From the NCBI GenBank assembly GCA_021769295.1, contig JAETTD010000005.1:1-64000 (forward strand): a DNA stretch of 64,000 bases, given 5' to 3'. Position numbers and translations under genes: made by a program. Of the stretch, positions 8,298 through 18,366 are shown piece by piece. This DNA is from Bacillota bacterium. GTDB lineage: Bacteria; Bacillota; Clostridia; Peptostreptococcales; Anaerovoracaceae. How positions within the stretch are numbered: the first letter of the stretch is position 1; every line of letters begins with the position of its first letter. Below the pieces are notes generated by a model that saw only the letters and a list, made by a program, of their open reading frames with translations, searched no databases and was not told the origin of the DNA.

Positions 8298-9405
8298 GAA
8301 TCTTCACCTCTCCGTCTTGTATTTTGGCAAGCTGCCTGTATGTGAGCTTTGCAGGAAGCTGTCTTTGGGCCGTTACCGACCTGCCGTCTTGGCTTAGCTC
8401 TTCGACGGCCTTTTTTAAGGTTTTTATATCTGTGTTTTTATCGTATATCAGAACTATGTCTTCGTCATATTTGAACTGGGAAACTTTGAGCCGTTCAAGC
8501 ATGTCAAGATACACGGCGAAGCCTATGGCTCCTGATTTTCGCCCCATTCTCTGCATCATGTGGTCGTATTGGCCGCCGGATACCACGCTTGTCGGTATGC
8601 CTTTTATGAAACCTTTAAAGATTATTCCGTTATAATATTTCATATCGCTTACTACGGAAAAATCTATTCTAATCATGTCTTTGTATTCGTCGCCTGCGGC
8701 GTTGATGATTTTTTCCAGCTGCTCAAAAGGAGTCTTGTCTTTGAAGCCGTCGGCTATCCTGCGCAGCTTTGGCATTACTTCGCCGGCAGGGCCGTAGAGG
8801 GTCACGAGCTTTTTAAGCATGTCTGTCTTTTCTTTGCCGATTCCTTTCTGCGCACATGTCTTGCAGATAGCGGAAAGGTTTTTCTCGCTTATATATTCGG
8901 TAAGCTGCGTTCTTGTTTCTTCGTCGATTTCTGCGGCGTCGAAGAAAGCTGATAAAATCCCAAGATGTGAAACGTCCAATATTGCGTTTTTGCTGATGCT
9001 TTTAAGGCTCTTTGCCGCAAGAATCAGCACTTCGCTCAGGCAGTAGTCGTCAAGGTCGCCTATACATTCGAGTCCCATTTGCATGATTTCTTTGAAGGTG
9101 TTGGTTCCTTTTGAGACGCGGTAGACGTTTTCGTTATAGTAAAATTTTTGGACGAAGCCGGGAATATCTTTGCTCTTTTTTATTATGGACAGGGTGATGT
9201 CCGGCTTTAAGGCCATAAGCTTGCCGTTGGTGTCAGTAAATGTGATTATGCTGTCTGACATAAGAAAGTCTTTGTTTCTGACATACAAATCGTATTCTTC
9301 GAACTTGCTCATCTTATACTGGGTGTAGCCGTATTTTTTATATAAGGAGCGTAGGCCGTAAACGACTTTTTCGTTATATTTTAAATCTGAGATGCTTATT
9401 TTCAT
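8281..9405 (-). CDS. hisZ: ATP phosphoribosyltransferase regulatory subunit
   Basis: A 374-residue protein resembling the catalytic core of histidyl-tRNA synthetase, which forms the hetero-octamer with short HisG and senses histidine. It has class II synthetase-like blocks (DSIITFTDTNGKLMALKPD; NVYRVSKGTNTFKEIMQMG; RIDFSVVSDMKYYNGIIF). It lacks an anticodon-binding domain of HisRS type. As first gene of the his operon and neighbour of a short hisG it is very unlikely to be a real HisRS. The ribosome site AAAGGTGA precedes the ATG. Confidence 0.93.
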   Translation of the reverse strand: MKISISDLKYNEKVVYGLRSLYKKYGYTQYKMSKFEEYDLYVRNKDFLMSDSIITFTDTNGKLMALKPDITLSIIKKSKDIPGFVQKFYYNENVYRVSKGTNTFKEIMQMGLECIGDLDDYCLSEVLILAAKSLKSISKNAILDVSHLGILSAFFDAAEIDEETRTQLTEYISEKNLSAICKTCAQKGIGKEKTDMLKKLVTLYGPAGEVMPKLRRIADGFKDKTPFEQLEKIINAAGDEYKDMIRIDFSVVSDMKYYNGIIFKGFIKGIPTSVVSGGQYDHMMQRMGRKSGAIGFAVYLDMLERLKVSQFKYDEDIVLIYDKNTDIKTLKKAVEELSQDGRSVTAQRQLPAKLTYRQLAKIQDGEVKILETND

Positions 9406-9554
9406 TCTGTCACCTTTTAATATGTTTTAATCTGTTGATTTTGGTTAAGCCCGGGCAGCGGGTGGAAGGTTCTCCATGGTTGTCCGTCTTTGCCAGTTTG
9501 CTTGCAGGCTTGTTTGCTGTCTTGAGCCTTCCGGCCGCCTTGGCTATGCAGAAT

Positions 9555-9583
9555 ACTTTATCACGTTACCTCGATAAAGTCAA
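9555..9583 (-). promoter_or_regulatory. Likely his operon promoter with an embedded dyad
   Basis: On the minus strand TTGACT (9583-9578) and TAAAGT (9560-9555) are 17 bases apart. The span contains an 8-bp inverted repeat, ACTTTATC ... GATAAAGT, whose arms overlap both the -35 and the -10, as expected of a repressor operator. The leader to hisZ would be about 140 bases. No T-box (AGGGTGGnACCGCG) or His-rich leader peptide is seen. Confidence 0.45.
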
Positions 9584-9689
9584 GGGGTGGCCGCCGGTCT
9601 TTTGGCTGAATTCATAAAAAATTTTGGTTCGGTGTTGCGAGCCAGACCGGGCGGCTGGCTTGAGCCGGCTGTGCTGGCTGTACTGACAC

Positions 9690-9870
9690 GTTTTGGCGAA
9701 TTCACGTAATTATGTTAAGGTTTGAGTTAACTGTGTTGTCTGAGCTACAACGTTTTTATGAATTCATGTAATTATGTTAGGTTTTCCCGAAATTGTGCTG
9801 CCCAGCTACAACTTTTCTGTGAATTCACGCAATTGTGTTAAGGTTTGAGCTAATCATGTTGCCTGTGATA
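9690..9870. repeat. Tandem array of three GAATTC-centred palindromes, 61-62 bp pitch
   Basis: Three diverged copies share GAATTCA(C/T)G(T/C)AATT(A/G)TGTTA. Their GAATTC cores start at 9698, 9760 and 9821, giving spacings of 62 and 61. Each core is flanked by AAC/ACG ... GTT ends, making an imperfect palindrome of about 30 bp; the middle copy contains a perfect ATGAATTCAT. The array lies upstream of the his promoter in DNA without genes. Confidence 0.75.
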
Positions 9871-10120
9871 ACCGTTTTCGGTTATCAATGCCTCTGCGAG
9901 AGCGGCTGTCGCTCTGCAAAGTGGGGTCTGAGTCCTCGCTCCGAGCATATGTTGCAATTGCTGTTCTTCGCCGTTGGCTTTTTGAGCAGCCGCCTGGTAA
10001 ACAGCTAACAACTTTTCCAGTAATTGTAAATTTTAGGCAGCTTCTCTATGTCCCGTTGGCTTTTTGAGCTTGTCTTTTAAATTTGGCCTACAAAAACCGG
10101 CAATACTGTAGGCCAAATTT
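9867..10120. repeat. Hairpins and short repeats in the gene-free region upstream of his
   Basis: At 9867-9886 there is a perfect 8-bp stem, GATAACCG/CGGTTATC, with a TTTT loop. At 10079-10120 a perfect 14-bp stem, AAATTTGGCCTACA paired with TGTAGGCCAAATTT, encloses 14 bases. CCGTTGGCTTTTTGAGC occurs twice (9971-9987 and 10053-10069). No ORF here has a ribosome site or a recognisable product. The hairpins lack T-runs, so they do not look like terminators. Confidence 0.7.
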
Positions 10121-10229
10121 GCGGCGCAACTGAAAAAAGCTAACATTGACACGTTTCGACACGGGTTTCACGGGTATTATGTAAACTTATGTTGGCTTTT
10201 TCTGCACCCCGCACAATATGAGCCAATGC

Positions 10230-10322
10230 CTTGCCGGAATGATGCCAAATTTATTTACTACTTGCCGGCACCATGCTAAATTTATTTCCTGCTTACCGAC
10301 ATCGCACTGAAATTGCTTGCTG
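10230..10322. repeat. 31-bp tandem repeat, three copies
   Basis: Units begin CTTGCCGG at 10230, CTTGCCGG at 10261 and CTTACCGA at 10292, exactly 31 bases apart. Units 1 and 2 both carry ATGC(C/T)AAATTTATTT; unit 3 is more diverged. The pitch is half of the 62-bp pitch of the palindrome arrays in this window. Confidence 0.75.
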
Positions 10323-10376
10323 AATTTACTCTCTAAAATTGCTTCGGCTCGGCGTCTGACATTAACCAATAACAAA

Positions 10377-10400
10377 AGACCCGCTAAAAAAGCCGGGTCT
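10377..10400 (-). terminator. Terminator after the DUF1805 gene
   Basis: AGACCCG (10377-10383) pairs with CGGGTCT (10394-10400) around an AT-rich loop. Read on the minus strand it ends in TCTTTTG, 30 bases after the stop at 10430. Confidence 0.8.
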
Positions 10401-10429
10401 CAGTTTTACAGTTCATAGTCTTTTTATAA

Positions 10430-10729
10430 TCAGAAAAGCTTTTCCAAAGCCTCTGCCCCGGTCATTCCTTCCTTTACACCTAAGTCCGCTGCTGCCGCAG
10501 TCATCGCTTTTACCGGATTTGCCAGCTGCTCTTCAAAGCTTGCGCCTCCTACAACTACCGCTGCATCGCCGAACTTGTCAGCTGCTTCAAGGTTCAGGTA
10601 TCCACACATGATATAGCCTTTGTCGGCAGTGATTACGAGCATGTTTGGATGACCTTCGCCGCCCGGAGCCTTTATAAATGCTCCGTGAGCCGTCTTGCCG
10701 TTTACTTTTATAAGCTGTGTATTAACCAT
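10430..10729 (-). CDS. DUF1805 (YunC-like) family protein
   Basis: A 99-residue protein of the DUF1805 family, which has no established biochemical role. The core AFIKAPGGEGHPNMLVITAD followed by GYIMCGYLNLEAADKFGDAAVVV is characteristic: small, with a hydrophobic beta core and a Cys-containing motif. The start is the ATG at 10729, which has AAGGAGG eight bases upstream; a longer reading frame to 10798 would overlap trpS and has no site. It is 16 bases downstream of trpS and probably cotranscribed. Confidence 0.85.
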   Translation of the reverse strand: MVNTQLIKVNGKTAHGAFIKAPGGEGHPNMLVITADKGYIMCGYLNLEAADKFGDAAVVVGGASFEEQLANPVKAMTAAAADLGVKEGMTGAEALEKLF

Positions 10730-10745
10730 AATTGTATCCTCCTTT

Positions 10746-11726
10746 TTATAATCCAAGTCCGAAATTGGTTTTAACCCTTTCCATGGTCTTTTGTGCAATC
10801 TCGTCCGCTCTCTTTGCGCCGTCTTTCAAGACATCAATTAGCATCTGAGAATTGCGTATTTCCTCGTATCTTGCACGGATTGGGGCAAGAGCGTCAACAG
10901 TGATTTCAACCAAATCTTTCTTAAAATCTCCGTAGCCCTTTCCTTCGTATTTCTTTTCCAAATCTTCGATACTGATTCCGGACAATACGCTGTATATGTT
11001 GAGCAGATTGCTGATGCCCGGCTTATTTTCCACATCGAAGCGGATAATGCCCTCCGAATCGGTGGTCGCTTTCATTATTGATTTTTTAATCTTTGAAGGC
11101 TCATCCAGCAGGGAAATCCTTGAATGAATGTTTTCTGCGCTCTTGCTCATCTTCTTTGTAGGGTCATCAAGAGCCATTATTCTTGCTCCCGACTTTAAGA
11201 AGCGGCCGTCAGGAACCACAAAAGTGTTCGGGTGTTTTCCGTTTACTCTTATGGCCAAATCCCTGCAAAGTTCTATATGCTGTTTCTGGTCGTTACCGAC
11301 AGGAACCACATCGGTATCGTAAAGAAGAATATCCGCAGCCATTAAAACAGGATAGGTGAACAGACCGGTCGGCGCAGATTCCTTATTTTTGCTCTTGTCC
11401 TTAAACTGGGTCATTCTGGAAAGCTCTCCCGTGTAGGAACTGCATGTCAGCACCCACGAAAGCTCAGCGTGACCCGGAACATCCGACTGAACAAATACAA
11501 TGGATTTCTTAGGGTCTATGCCGACTGCCAGGTACAGGGCGGCAACGTCCAATATGTGTTCTTTCAGTTCCTTGGGTTCCTGCGGAACCGTAATTGCGTG
11601 CATATCCACTATGCAGTATATACATTCGTGGTCCTCCTGCAGTTCGACAAACTGTCTGAGAGCGCCTAAATAGTTGCCTAAATGTATGTTGCCTGTCGGC
11701 TGTACTCCGGAAAAAACTCTTTTCAT
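10746..11726 (-). CDS. trpS: Tryptophanyl-tRNA synthetase
   Basis: A 326-residue class I synthetase that charges tRNA-Trp. The HIGH-type motif is in PTGNIHLGNYLGA (residues about 10-22) and the KMSKS motif in TKKMSKSAENI (about 190-200). The length is standard. Intermediate blocks include GNDQKQHIELCRDLA and LMAADILLYDTDVVPVG. It lies between a sigma factor gene and the DUF1805 gene. Confidence 0.97.
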   Translation of the reverse strand: MKRVFSGVQPTGNIHLGNYLGALRQFVELQEDHECIYCIVDMHAITVPQEPKELKEHILDVAALYLAVGIDPKKSIVFVQSDVPGHAELSWVLTCSSYTGELSRMTQFKDKSKNKESAPTGLFTYPVLMAADILLYDTDVVPVGNDQKQHIELCRDLAIRVNGKHPNTFVVPDGRFLKSGARIMALDDPTKKMSKSAENIHSRISLLDEPSKIKKSIMKATTDSEGIIRFDVENKPGISNLLNIYSVLSGISIEDLEKKYEGKGYGDFKKDLVEITVDALAPIRARYEEIRNSQMLIDVLKDGAKRADEIAQKTMERVKTNFGLGL

Positions 11727-11758
11727 TAAAAATAGCCTTCTTTCTTTGTTTTTATCAT

Positions 11759-12490
11759 TTATCTTCCAAGTTCTTTTTTAAATTGCTCCACGATGTTTTT
11801 TTCGGCACGTGAAATAGTCATCTGCGAAACCCCCAGTTCCTTGGCTATTACTGCCTGAGACTTGTTTTCGATGAATCGCTTTTTGAATATATATCTGTAC
11901 GTTTCGCTGAATTTTTCCAAAACCTTTGAAACAATTTCATTTATCTCTATACGCTCGTATCCCAGATCCTCAAATCCGATATATCTCTCAAGGGGATTGT
12001 CATCATTTTCATCTGACGCACCCATAGCTGCGCTTTCAAGAGAGTAAGTTCCGTAAACCTTTGAGCTTTCAAATGCCTGCATTATCTGCTCATGGCTGAA
12101 TCCCGTAACATCGGCGATTTCTTCCACGCTGGGAGCTCTTCCCAAGGTCACGCTTAATTCGCTCCTTACTTCTTGCACCTTGGTTGCCATTTCCTTAAGC
12201 CTGCGGGGCACCTTGAGGCTCCACTGCTTATCACGAAAGTATTTCTTAATTTCTCCCAAAATTGTCGGCGTTGCAAAACTTTTAAATTCAAAGCCTTTTG
12301 AAACGTCAAACCTTTCAACTGCCGAAACGAGAGCAAGTGCACCGACTTGATAAAGGTCATCATAATCCACGCCTTTGCCGAGATACTTTCTTATGAGTAT
12401 ATCAACCATGTACAGATTTTCTTCTACAATCTGATTTCTGAGTTCCGTTGATGGGTTTTGTGCGTACCGGTTGAATAATTCTGAATTCAT
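11759..12490 (-). CDS. SigB/SigF-type alternative sigma factor
   Basis: A 243-residue sigma-70 group 3 factor. Region 2 is DYDDLYQVGALALVSAVERFD with GFEFKSFATPTILGEIKKYFRD; region 3 is around residues 95-170; region 4, with the helix-turn-helix KSQAVIAKELGVSQMTISRAEK, is near the C terminus. The start overlaps the anti-sigma gene by four bases (ATGA), the arrangement seen in rsbW-sigB and spoIIAB-spoIIAC pairs. Sequence alone does not decide between a stress and a sporulation role. No anti-anti-sigma gene precedes the pair. Confidence 0.9.
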   Translation of the reverse strand: MNSELFNRYAQNPSTELRNQIVEENLYMVDILIRKYLGKGVDYDDLYQVGALALVSAVERFDVSKGFEFKSFATPTILGEIKKYFRDKQWSLKVPRRLKEMATKVQEVRSELSVTLGRAPSVEEIADVTGFSHEQIMQAFESSKVYGTYSLESAAMGASDENDDNPLERYIGFEDLGYERIEINEIVSKVLEKFSETYRYIFKKRFIENKSQAVIAKELGVSQMTISRAEKNIVEQFKKELGR

Positions 12491-12891
12491 TGCTTTGCCT
12501 TTATCATTTTAATGGTTTTTTTGCAATTAGGTCCGTCTATAAGTTCAATACTGCTCATAAGGGATTTGATTATATACAACCCCAAATCGCCTTCGTTAGG
12601 GCAATCGAGACAAGGTTTCTGCAGTTTTTTCAACTTGTGGCTGCTGCTCGTATCGGTCACATATATTTCCATTCTGCCTTCTTCTACGATACATTCCACC
12701 TCGTATTCTTCGGCAAACCCCTCTGAGCCGTGGCAGCTTATATTCTTACACGCTTCACCGACCGCATTCTTTATGTCTTCTATTTCTTCAATGTTAAATC
12801 CGGCGTTGTCGGCGGCAGAACCCACTGCCAGTCTGACTATAGTAATATACTGGGGTTTACCCGGAACGACAAATTTTAATTTGTCTGCCAT
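12487..12891 (-). CDS. RsbW/SpoIIAB-like anti-sigma serine kinase
   Basis: A 134-residue GHKL ATPase-fold protein predicted to bind and inhibit the sigma factor encoded next. The N-box IKNAVGEACKN (about residues 41-51) and a G-box segment, GDLGLYIIKSLM (about 101-112), are intact. It carries cysteine pairs (CKNISCHG; PCLDCPNEG), which might make it redox-sensitive (inference). The gene is directly downstream of gyrA and upstream of the sigma gene. Confidence 0.88.
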   Translation of the reverse strand: MADKLKFVVPGKPQYITIVRLAVGSAADNAGFNIEEIEDIKNAVGEACKNISCHGSEGFAEEYEVECIVEEGRMEIYVTDTSSSHKLKKLQKPCLDCPNEGDLGLYIIKSLMSSIELIDGPNCKKTIKMIKAKQ

Positions 12892-12911
12892 GACTTGGCC
12901 TCCTTCTTACT

Positions 12912-15404
12912 CTATTTTAATTTAAGCTGCTCTCCGTCTTCTGAATCCTTGCTGTTCAGCTCTTTTTCAAGTTCGTCTTCACGGGCAACTTTCGCCAAAG
13001 CTATTATATTTGTATCTTCTGAAACATTCATTATTTTTACGCCTTGGGTCGCTCTTCCGAGTTTTGAAATTTCCTTAGCCTGCATTCTTATGATTATTCC
13101 GTCAGAATTGATCAGCATTACGTCGTCATCATCATCGACCACCATAGCTCCAACCAATTCTCCGGTCTTTTTGAATTTGGCTTTGTCATAAGTCAGAAGG
13201 CCTTTGCCGCCTCTTACCTGAATCTTATATTCCTCAACTTTTGTTCTCTTTCCGAAACCTTTTTGAGTTACTACCAAAAGTTCCTGACCCGGCTCCACAA
13301 GTTCCATTGAAACGACTTCATCATCCTTTTCAAGCTTTATGGCACGGACTCCTCCTGCGATTCTTCCCATAGGTCTTACGTCTTCTTCTGAGAAGCATAT
13401 GCATTTGCCGTGCTTGGTTACGATGATTACATTGTTGTTTCCGGTCGTCTGCTTGATTCCGATAAGTTCATCGCCGTCCTTGAGGTTCATTGCGATGAGG
13501 CCTGTCTTTCTGTTGGTGTTAAAGTTAGAAAGGGCGGTTTTCTTAATAGTTCCGTCCTTGGTAACTCCTATAAGGAATTTATCCTCTGCAAATTCTTTAA
13601 TCGGAATAACTGCCGTAACTCTTTCTCTCTGCAACAGATTGAGGAAGTTCACCACAGGCGTTCCCTTGGCCGTTCTCGTCGCTTCAGGAATCTCGTATGC
13701 CTTTATTCTGTGGGCTTTTCCCGTATTGGTAAAGAACATCAGGTAATCATGGGTTGATGTCATTATCATGTTCTTTACGAAGTCGTTTTCACGTGTGGTA
13801 AGACCTGTAATACCCTTGCCGCCTCTGCGCTGCGCCCTGTAGGTATCAACCGGAACTCTCTTGACATATCCAAGGTGAGTCAAGGTGATGCACACGTTCT
13901 CCTCTTCGATTAAGTCTTCTTCATCTATTTCCTGAGCGTCTGCCTTAATCTTGGTTCTTCTCTTATCTCCCCATTTTTCCTTGATTTCAATAAGCTCGTC
14001 TTTAACAACGTTCATCAGCTTATGTTCATCTGCAAGAAGTTCTGCATAATAAGCAATTTTCTTGAGAAGTTCCTGATATTCGTTTTCGATCTTTTCTTTT
14101 TCCAAGCCTTGCAGTCTGCGAAGCTGCATGTCCAGTATGGCCTGTGCCTGAACATCGGAAAGCTCAAATCTTTTCATCAGCTTTTCCTTGGCATCGTTAT
14201 AGCTGCTTCTGATTATTTTGATTATTTCGTCTATATTATCAAGAGCAATAAGATAACCTTCCAAAATATGAGCTCTCGCTTCGGCTTTTTTCTTATCATA
14301 TATGGTTCTTCTGGTTACGACTTCCTTCTGATGCTTTAAATATTCGCTTATTATTTCACGCAAGTTCAGAATCTTAGGTCTGCCGTCCACCAGAGCGAGC
14401 ATTATCATAGAAATGCTGTCTTGCAGCTGAGTATGTTTATAAAGCCTGTTAAGAACTATGTTTGCGTTGGTATCACGCTTTAATTCTATAACTATACGCA
14501 TACCCTTACGGTTGGATTCGTCACGTATCGCCGTAATTCCTTCAACCCTCTTATCTCTCACAAGGTCTGCTATTTTTTCTATAAGTCTGGCTTTGTTTAC
14601 CTGATAAGGTATCTCCGTGACTATTATCTGCTGTTTGCCGTGGGAAGTTTCTTCTATCTCTGTAACGGCTCTTACCACAACTTTTCCCTGACCTGTGCGA
14701 TAAGCTTCTCTCATGGAGGATTTTCCCATGATTATGGCTCCGGTAGGGAAGTCCGGTCCCTTTACGATTTTTATTAAGTCTTCTACCGTAGATTCAGGCT
14801 CATCTATGAGTTTGACCGCAGCGTCGATAACCTCACACAAATTATGAGGCGGTATTGAAGTTGCCATACCTACGGCTATGCCGTTTGAACCGTTTACGAG
14901 AAGATTTGGAAATCTTGACGGAAGCACCGTCGGTTCTTTTTCTTCTTCATCAAAATTGGGTACAAAATCGACGGTTTCTTTATCTATATCTCTGAGCATC
15001 TGCAATGCAAGAGGCGTCATTCTTGCCTCGGTGTAACGCATAGCGGCAGCGCCGTCTCCGTCCACAGAACCAAAGTTTCCGTGGCCGTCCACCAGAGTGT
15101 ACCTTATGTTAAAAGGCTGAGCAAGTCTTACCATTGCGTCATATATTGATGAGTCACCGTGAGGGTGATATTTACCCATTACTTCACCGACGATACGAGC
15201 TGATTTTTTATGAGGCTTGTCAGGAGTAACCCCCAGACCGCTCATTCCGTAAAGAATTCTTCTGTGTACCGGCTTAAGTCCGTCTCTTACGTCAGGAAGG
15301 GCACGTCCTACTATTACGCTCATGGCATAATCTATATAGGAATCTTTCATTTCTTTGTTAATTTCGTGCTGAATTAACTTCTGGTCTTCTAAAAATGTAG
15401 TCAT
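12912..15404 (-). CDS. gyrA: DNA gyrase subunit A
   Basis: An 830-residue type II topoisomerase breakage-reunion subunit that, with GyrB, introduces negative supercoils. The catalytic tyrosine is in [14 protein letters not shown] (near residue 122). The GyrA box [10 protein letters not shown] identifies gyrase rather than topoisomerase IV. The C-terminal beta-pinwheel ends in an acidic tail. It is 17 bases downstream of gyrB and cotranscribed. Confidence 0.98.
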   Translation of the reverse strand: MTTFLEDQKLIQHEINKEMKDSYIDYAMSVIVGRALPDVRDGLKPVHRRILYGMSGLGVTPDKPHKKSARIVGEVMGKYHPHGDSSIYDAMVRLAQPFNIRYTLVDGHGNFGSVDGDGAAAMRYTEARMTPLALQMLRDIDKETVDFVPNFDEEEKEPTVLPSRFPNLLVNGSNGIAVGMATSIPPHNLCEVIDAAVKLIDEPESTVEDLIKIVKGPDFPTGAIIMGKSSMREAYRTGQGKVVVRAVTEIEETSHGKQQIIVTEIPYQVNKARLIEKIADLVRDKRVEGITAIRDESNRKGMRIVIELKRDTNANIVLNRLYKHTQLQDSISMIMLALVDGRPKILNLREIISEYLKHQKEVVTRRTIYDKKKAEARAHILEGYLIALDNIDEIIKIIRSSYNDAKEKLMKRFELSDVQAQAILDMQLRRLQGLEKEKIENEYQELLKKIAYYAELLADEHKLMNVVKDELIEIKEKWGDKRRTKIKADAQEIDEEDLIEEENVCITLTHLGYVKRVPVDTYRAQRRGGKGITGLTTRENDFVKNMIMTSTHDYLMFFTNTGKAHRIKAYEIPEATRTAKGTPVVNFLNLLQRERVTAVIPIKEFAEDKFLIGVTKDGTIKKTALSNFNTNRKTGLIAMNLKDGDELIGIKQTTGNNNVIIVTKHGKCICFSEEDVRPMGRIAGGVRAIKLEKDDEVVSMELVEPGQELLVVTQKGFGKRTKVEEYKIQVRGGKGLLTYDKAKFKKTGELVGAMVVDDDDDVMLINSDGIIIRMQAKEISKLGRATQGVKIMNVSEDTNIIALAKVAREDELEKELNSKDSEDGEQLKLK

Positions 15405-15421
15405 ATATTTGCCCTCCTTTC

Positions 15422-17362
<1,941 letters not shown>

Positions 17363-17398
17363 TTAATGGCATATTTTTGTCCAAAATATACCTACAAT

Positions 17399-17427
17399 AG
17401 TGTATCATATTTCACTTAAAAATACAA
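17399..17427 (-). promoter_or_regulatory. gyrB-gyrA promoter
   Basis: On the minus strand TTGTAT (17427-17422) and TACACT (17404-17399) are 17 bases apart. This gives a short leader before the gyrB ATG at 17344 and follows the terminator at 17460-17477. Confidence 0.55.
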
Positions 17428-17454
17428 TAAAAACAATTTAACATCAAAAGATTA

Positions 17455-17483
17455 AAAAAATCGCCCTAAAGGGCGATTTTTTG
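17455..17483. terminator. Terminator after the nucleoside phosphorylase gene
   Basis: ATCGCCC (17460-17466) and GGGCGAT (17471-17477) form a 7-bp stem with a TAAA loop. It is flanked by A runs on one side and T runs on the other, so it would work in both directions. Confidence 0.9.
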
Positions 17484-17507
17484 CGTAATTTTAGGTATTA
17501 AACTATA

Positions 17508-18350
17508 TTATATATGTTCTTTCATAAGAGCTACTGAAGCGCTCACTAATTTACGGAATTTAGGGGCCGCATTATTTGCCGCTTCCTGTACTTCTTCATG
17601 AGTTAAAGGAGTTTTGCTTATGCCTGCGGCCGGATTGCTTACAAAAGAAATTCCGCATATCTTCATTCCCATATGATTTGCCGCTATGGCTTCTACAACA
17701 GTGGACATTCCGACTGCGTCTGCTCCTAAAATATCGAGCATTTTTATTTCGGCAGGGGACTCAAATGAAGGCCCTGTCATCTGAGCGTATGTTCCTTCTT
17801 TTAAATCCACATTGTTTTCCTTTGCCGCTTTGCGAATGATTTCCTGCAATTCAATATCATATACATGGCTCATATCCGGAAATCTCGTTCCAAGTTCTTC
17901 TATATTTTCACCGATTAAAGGGTTTGGAACGAAAGATGATATCTGGTCGGTTATCATCATAAAATCGCCTGCTTTGAAACCGTGATTTATTCCGCCTGAA
18001 GCGTTTGTCAGAAAAAGAATCTTTGCGCCCATAAACTTCATCAGCCTTACAGGGAGAACCACGTCGCTGATATTATATCCTTCGTAATAGTGAACTCTTC
18101 CTTTCATGCAAACTACCGGAACATCGTCCACATATCCGAATATAAATTTTCCGTCGTGGCCGGGAACGGTGGAAACCGGAAATCCTTCAATATCGTGATA
18201 GTCGACTTCGCCCACTATTTTTATATCCTGAGCATAATCTCCAAGTCCTGAACCGAGCACTATAGCCACAGCAGGTTTAAAATTTTTAAAATCAAACTTT
18301 TTTTCTACGCATTCGTAGCAATTTAACAGTTTCTCATAAATTGGATTCAT
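17508..18350 (-). CDS. Purine nucleoside phosphorylase (trimeric type)
   Basis: A 280-residue enzyme that splits purine nucleosides (inosine, guanosine) with phosphate to free base and ribose-1-phosphate. Family blocks are clear: IVLGSGLGDYA, VPGHDGKFIFG, GRVHYYEGY, FLTNASGGIN, QMTGPSFESPAEIKM and GMSTVVEAIAANH followed by SNPAAG. This matches PunA/DeoD2-type trimeric PNP. It sits between recF and gyrB, a place not normally occupied by a purine-salvage gene. Confidence 0.93.
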   Translation of the reverse strand: MNPIYEKLLNCYECVEKKFDFKNFKPAVAIVLGSGLGDYAQDIKIVGEVDYHDIEGFPVSTVPGHDGKFIFGYVDDVPVVCMKGRVHYYEGYNISDVVLPVRLMKFMGAKILFLTNASGGINHGFKAGDFMMITDQISSFVPNPLIGENIEELGTRFPDMSHVYDIELQEIIRKAAKENNVDLKEGTYAQMTGPSFESPAEIKMLDILGADAVGMSTVVEAIAANHMGMKICGISFVSNPAAGISKTPLTHEEVQEAANNAAPKFRKLVSASVALMKEHI

Positions 18351-18366
18351 GGTATCTGTTCCTTTC

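Noticed and set aside
8281-9405. Histidyl-tRNA synthetase
   Set aside because: The protein lacks the C-terminal anticodon-binding domain and pairs with a short hisG, so HisZ is the better call.
9406-9555. T-box riboswitch for histidine
   Set aside because: The conserved AGGGTGGnACCGCG element could not be found on the minus strand between the promoter and hisZ.
9435-9617. 60-residue plus-strand ORF in the his upstream region
   Set aside because: No ribosome site, no recognisable family, and it overlaps the likely his promoter and leader on the other strand.
10079-10120. Intrinsic terminator
   Set aside because: The perfect stem has a 14-base loop and no T run on either strand and is not next to a gene end.
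10187-10375. 62-residue minus-strand ORF upstream of his
   Set aside because: It runs through the 31-bp tandem repeats and has no ribosome site or family similarity.
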